DNA of 6,927 nt, taken from positions 1 to 6,927 of the forward strand of contig URMF01000090.1 of NCBI GenBank assembly GCA_900548855.1, given 5' to 3'. Source of the DNA: an uncultured Eubacteriales bacterium. GTDB taxonomy: Bacteria; Bacillota; Clostridia; Lachnospirales; Lachnospiraceae. Below are positions 6,073 to 6,927 of the stretch, piece after piece (positions within the stretch are counted from its first letter, which is position 1; each line of letters opens with the position of its first letter). The notes beneath the pieces are model-generated. The model was not told the DNA's origin, did not search any database, and saw nothing but the letters and a program-made list of their open reading frames with translations. The position numbers and the translations under genes are program-made.

Positions 6073-6717
6073 CTATATTAAACCTAAATGTTTTTCGACA
6101 CAAGTTAATGTACTCTCAACTGTACTATCCACAGTTCTCTCTATCCAAAAGAAAGAACTGCTTTTAATCTCCTCTATGCGATTTACATTGAGTTCATATA
6201 AGGTAATATTCACAGTTTGTTTGGCTTTTTCTATATCAGTCGCTGAATTTAAGTACTGAAAAAATCCCTGATGATCTGGTCGATTACCATATTCATCAAC
6301 AAGATTAGATGGGTCTTTTATGAGAAAAACAACTCTCGCTGGTTCAGAAAAAGCGAGTGCCTGAGCAACTGTAAGATGACAATCGCACAAAACTTTCTTA
6401 TTTTCTGATAAACGAATCAAATCAAGAAGAACAAACTCTAACTGTTCACGAGTATTATTCAACAGCCAATTCTTATATTCTTCAACTGTTCTTCCAAAAA
6501 ATTCATCTGCACTGTTAAAATACGTATTCATCGCAGGCTGAAATAATGGGTTCGACATTTTTTTGTGCTCGTCGAATCTCTCATCAACATCAAATAGTTC
6601 AAATCCATACTTTTCCGCCAACGCACGTGAAACGGTTGTCTTTCCTCCACAAGGTGTTCCCGTTATAAAATAAACATTTTTTAAGTACTCTTTGATTACA
6701 TTATCTTGAAATATCAT
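6073..6717 (-). CDS. P-loop kinase-like protein, first cargo gene, leader-controlled
   Basis: This 214-residue protein begins with a Walker A motif GTPCGGKT at 20-27, preceded by a hydrophobic strand (VYFIT). It is followed by FELFDVDERFDEH at 39-51, whose acidic residues suggest a bound substrate hydroxyl, as in shikimate-kinase-like or chloramphenicol-phosphotransferase-like folds. A second strand, ARVVFLIKDP (127-136), fits the Walker B area. I do not recognise the precise family. The ATG at 6717 has AAGGAG eight bases upstream. The gene is preceded by a promoter, a 12-codon leader ORF and overlapping inverted repeats, a layout typical of inducible resistance genes. The last third is rich in polar residues with no membrane segment, so it is probably cytoplasmic. 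Substrate unknown; a drug-modifying or self-protection role is a guess from context. Confidence 0.6.
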   Translation of the reverse strand: MIFQDNVIKEYLKNVYFITGTPCGGKTTVSRALAEKYGFELFDVDERFDEHKKMSNPLFQPAMNTYFNSADEFFGRTVEEYKNWLLNNTREQLEFVLLDLIRLSENKKVLCDCHLTVAQALAFSEPARVVFLIKDPSNLVDEYGNRPDHQGFFQYLNSATDIEKAKQTVNITLYELNVNRIEEIKSSSFFWIERTVDSTVESTLTCVEKHLGLI

Positions 6718-6733
6718 TGCACAATCTCCTTTA

Positions 6734-6792
6734 TTAAATAGTTTTTCGGGTTCTGCCTATACATAAAACTATTTAACATAGTTCTATGAACT
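6734..6792 (-). promoter_or_regulatory. Overlapping inverted repeats, candidate translation attenuator
   Basis: Between the leader ORF and the kinase gene three hairpins compete for shared bases. The largest is a perfect 12-bp stem, TTAAATAGTTTT (6734-6745) with AAAACTATTTAA (6765-6776), 19-base loop. It stops three bases before the AAGGAG ribosome binding site. A second, AACTAT (6767-6772) with ATAGTT (6778-6783), uses part of the same arm and so cannot coexist with the first. A third, AGTTC/GAACT (6780-6792), touches the leader stop codon. Mutually exclusive stems after a leader peptide are the hallmark of erm/cat-type attenuation. The effect on this gene is inferred. Confidence 0.55.
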
Positions 6793-6830
6793 CAGATATT
6801 TCTTAATTTTAAGAACATCATCATATTCAT
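6792..6830 (-). CDS. 12-codon leader peptide ORF upstream of the kinase gene
   Basis: The frame reads MNMMMFLKLRNI then TGA, preceded by a strong GGAGGTG. The spacing to the first ATG is short (four bases after GGAGG); the third codon ATG gives about ten bases, so either could be used. It lies just downstream of the promoter and just upstream of the attenuator-like repeats. The peptide itself is not one I recognise. It is called a leader because of its ribosome binding site, its position and the repeats that follow it. Confidence 0.5.
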   Translation of the reverse strand: MNMMMFLKLRNI

Positions 6831-6863
6831 TTCACCTCCACAACTTTCGATTTGTATATTTCT

Positions 6864-6893
6864 ATTATACCATAATGATAGTCAGTTTTACAA
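6864..6893 (-). promoter_or_regulatory. Promoter of the cargo operon
   Basis: On the minus strand a consensus TATAAT (6864-6869) has an extended TG-n motif just before it and a -35-like TTGTAA (6888-6893) at 18 bases. Transcription would start near 6857, giving a leader of about 140 bases before the kinase start, enough for the leader ORF and hairpins. It is the best sigma-A type promoter in the window. Confidence 0.7.
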
Positions 6894-6927
6894 GCTTGAA
6901 GTTATAGTTTTCCTTACTTCTATAAAT

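Overview
The window looks like part of a Tn4451-type integrative mobilizable element from a low-GC Firmicute, probably a gut-type Clostridia. The reasons are a MobV-family relaxase, a TnpW-like small protein, a CHC2 primase next to a VapE-type helicase, and a fragment of a clostridial VirD4/TraG coupling-protein gene at one edge. Family names come from recognising motifs and sequence patterns by eye; no search was run. Every supported gene lies on the minus strand, so transcription runs from the right end to the left end. No site-specific recombinase is visible, so the element is not complete in this window.

Layout in the direction of transcription. (1) At 6718-6893 there is a promoter, a 12-codon leader ORF with a strong ribosome binding site, and overlapping inverted repeats just before a gene start. 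This resembles a translation-attenuation leader. (2) At 4487-6717 there are three cargo genes in visibly AT-richer DNA: a P-loop kinase-like protein, a GNAT acetyltransferase and a second P-loop kinase-like protein. (3) At 4134-4486 there is a gene-free stretch with about six small hairpins, most with three-base loops. It is the best oriT candidate. It ends in a terminator-like hairpin just before the relaxase ribosome binding site. (4) At 2910-4133 is the MobV relaxase. A second terminator-like hairpin lies between it and the primase. (5) At 961-2848 are a short zinc-finger primase-like protein and an overlapping VapE-type P-loop helicase. (6) At 743-960 there is a spacer with repeated GGTAAC hexamers around an AT-rich core, which looks like an iteron-type replication origin. 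(7) At 557-736 is the TnpW-like protein. (8) From about position 490 to the left edge lies an internal fragment of virD4 with neither its start nor its end.

Taken together, the relaxase and oriT region would allow mobilization by a helper conjugative element. The primase, helicase and iterons suggest the element can replicate autonomously after excision or transfer. The kinase/acetyltransferase trio is the variable cargo, in the place where Tn4451 carries catP. The virD4 fragment suggests the element sits inside, or next to, the remains of a conjugative element. The most interesting parts are the leader-controlled cargo of unknown function, the satellite-like origin, and the terminators placed directly before the ribosome binding sites of the relaxase and primase genes.
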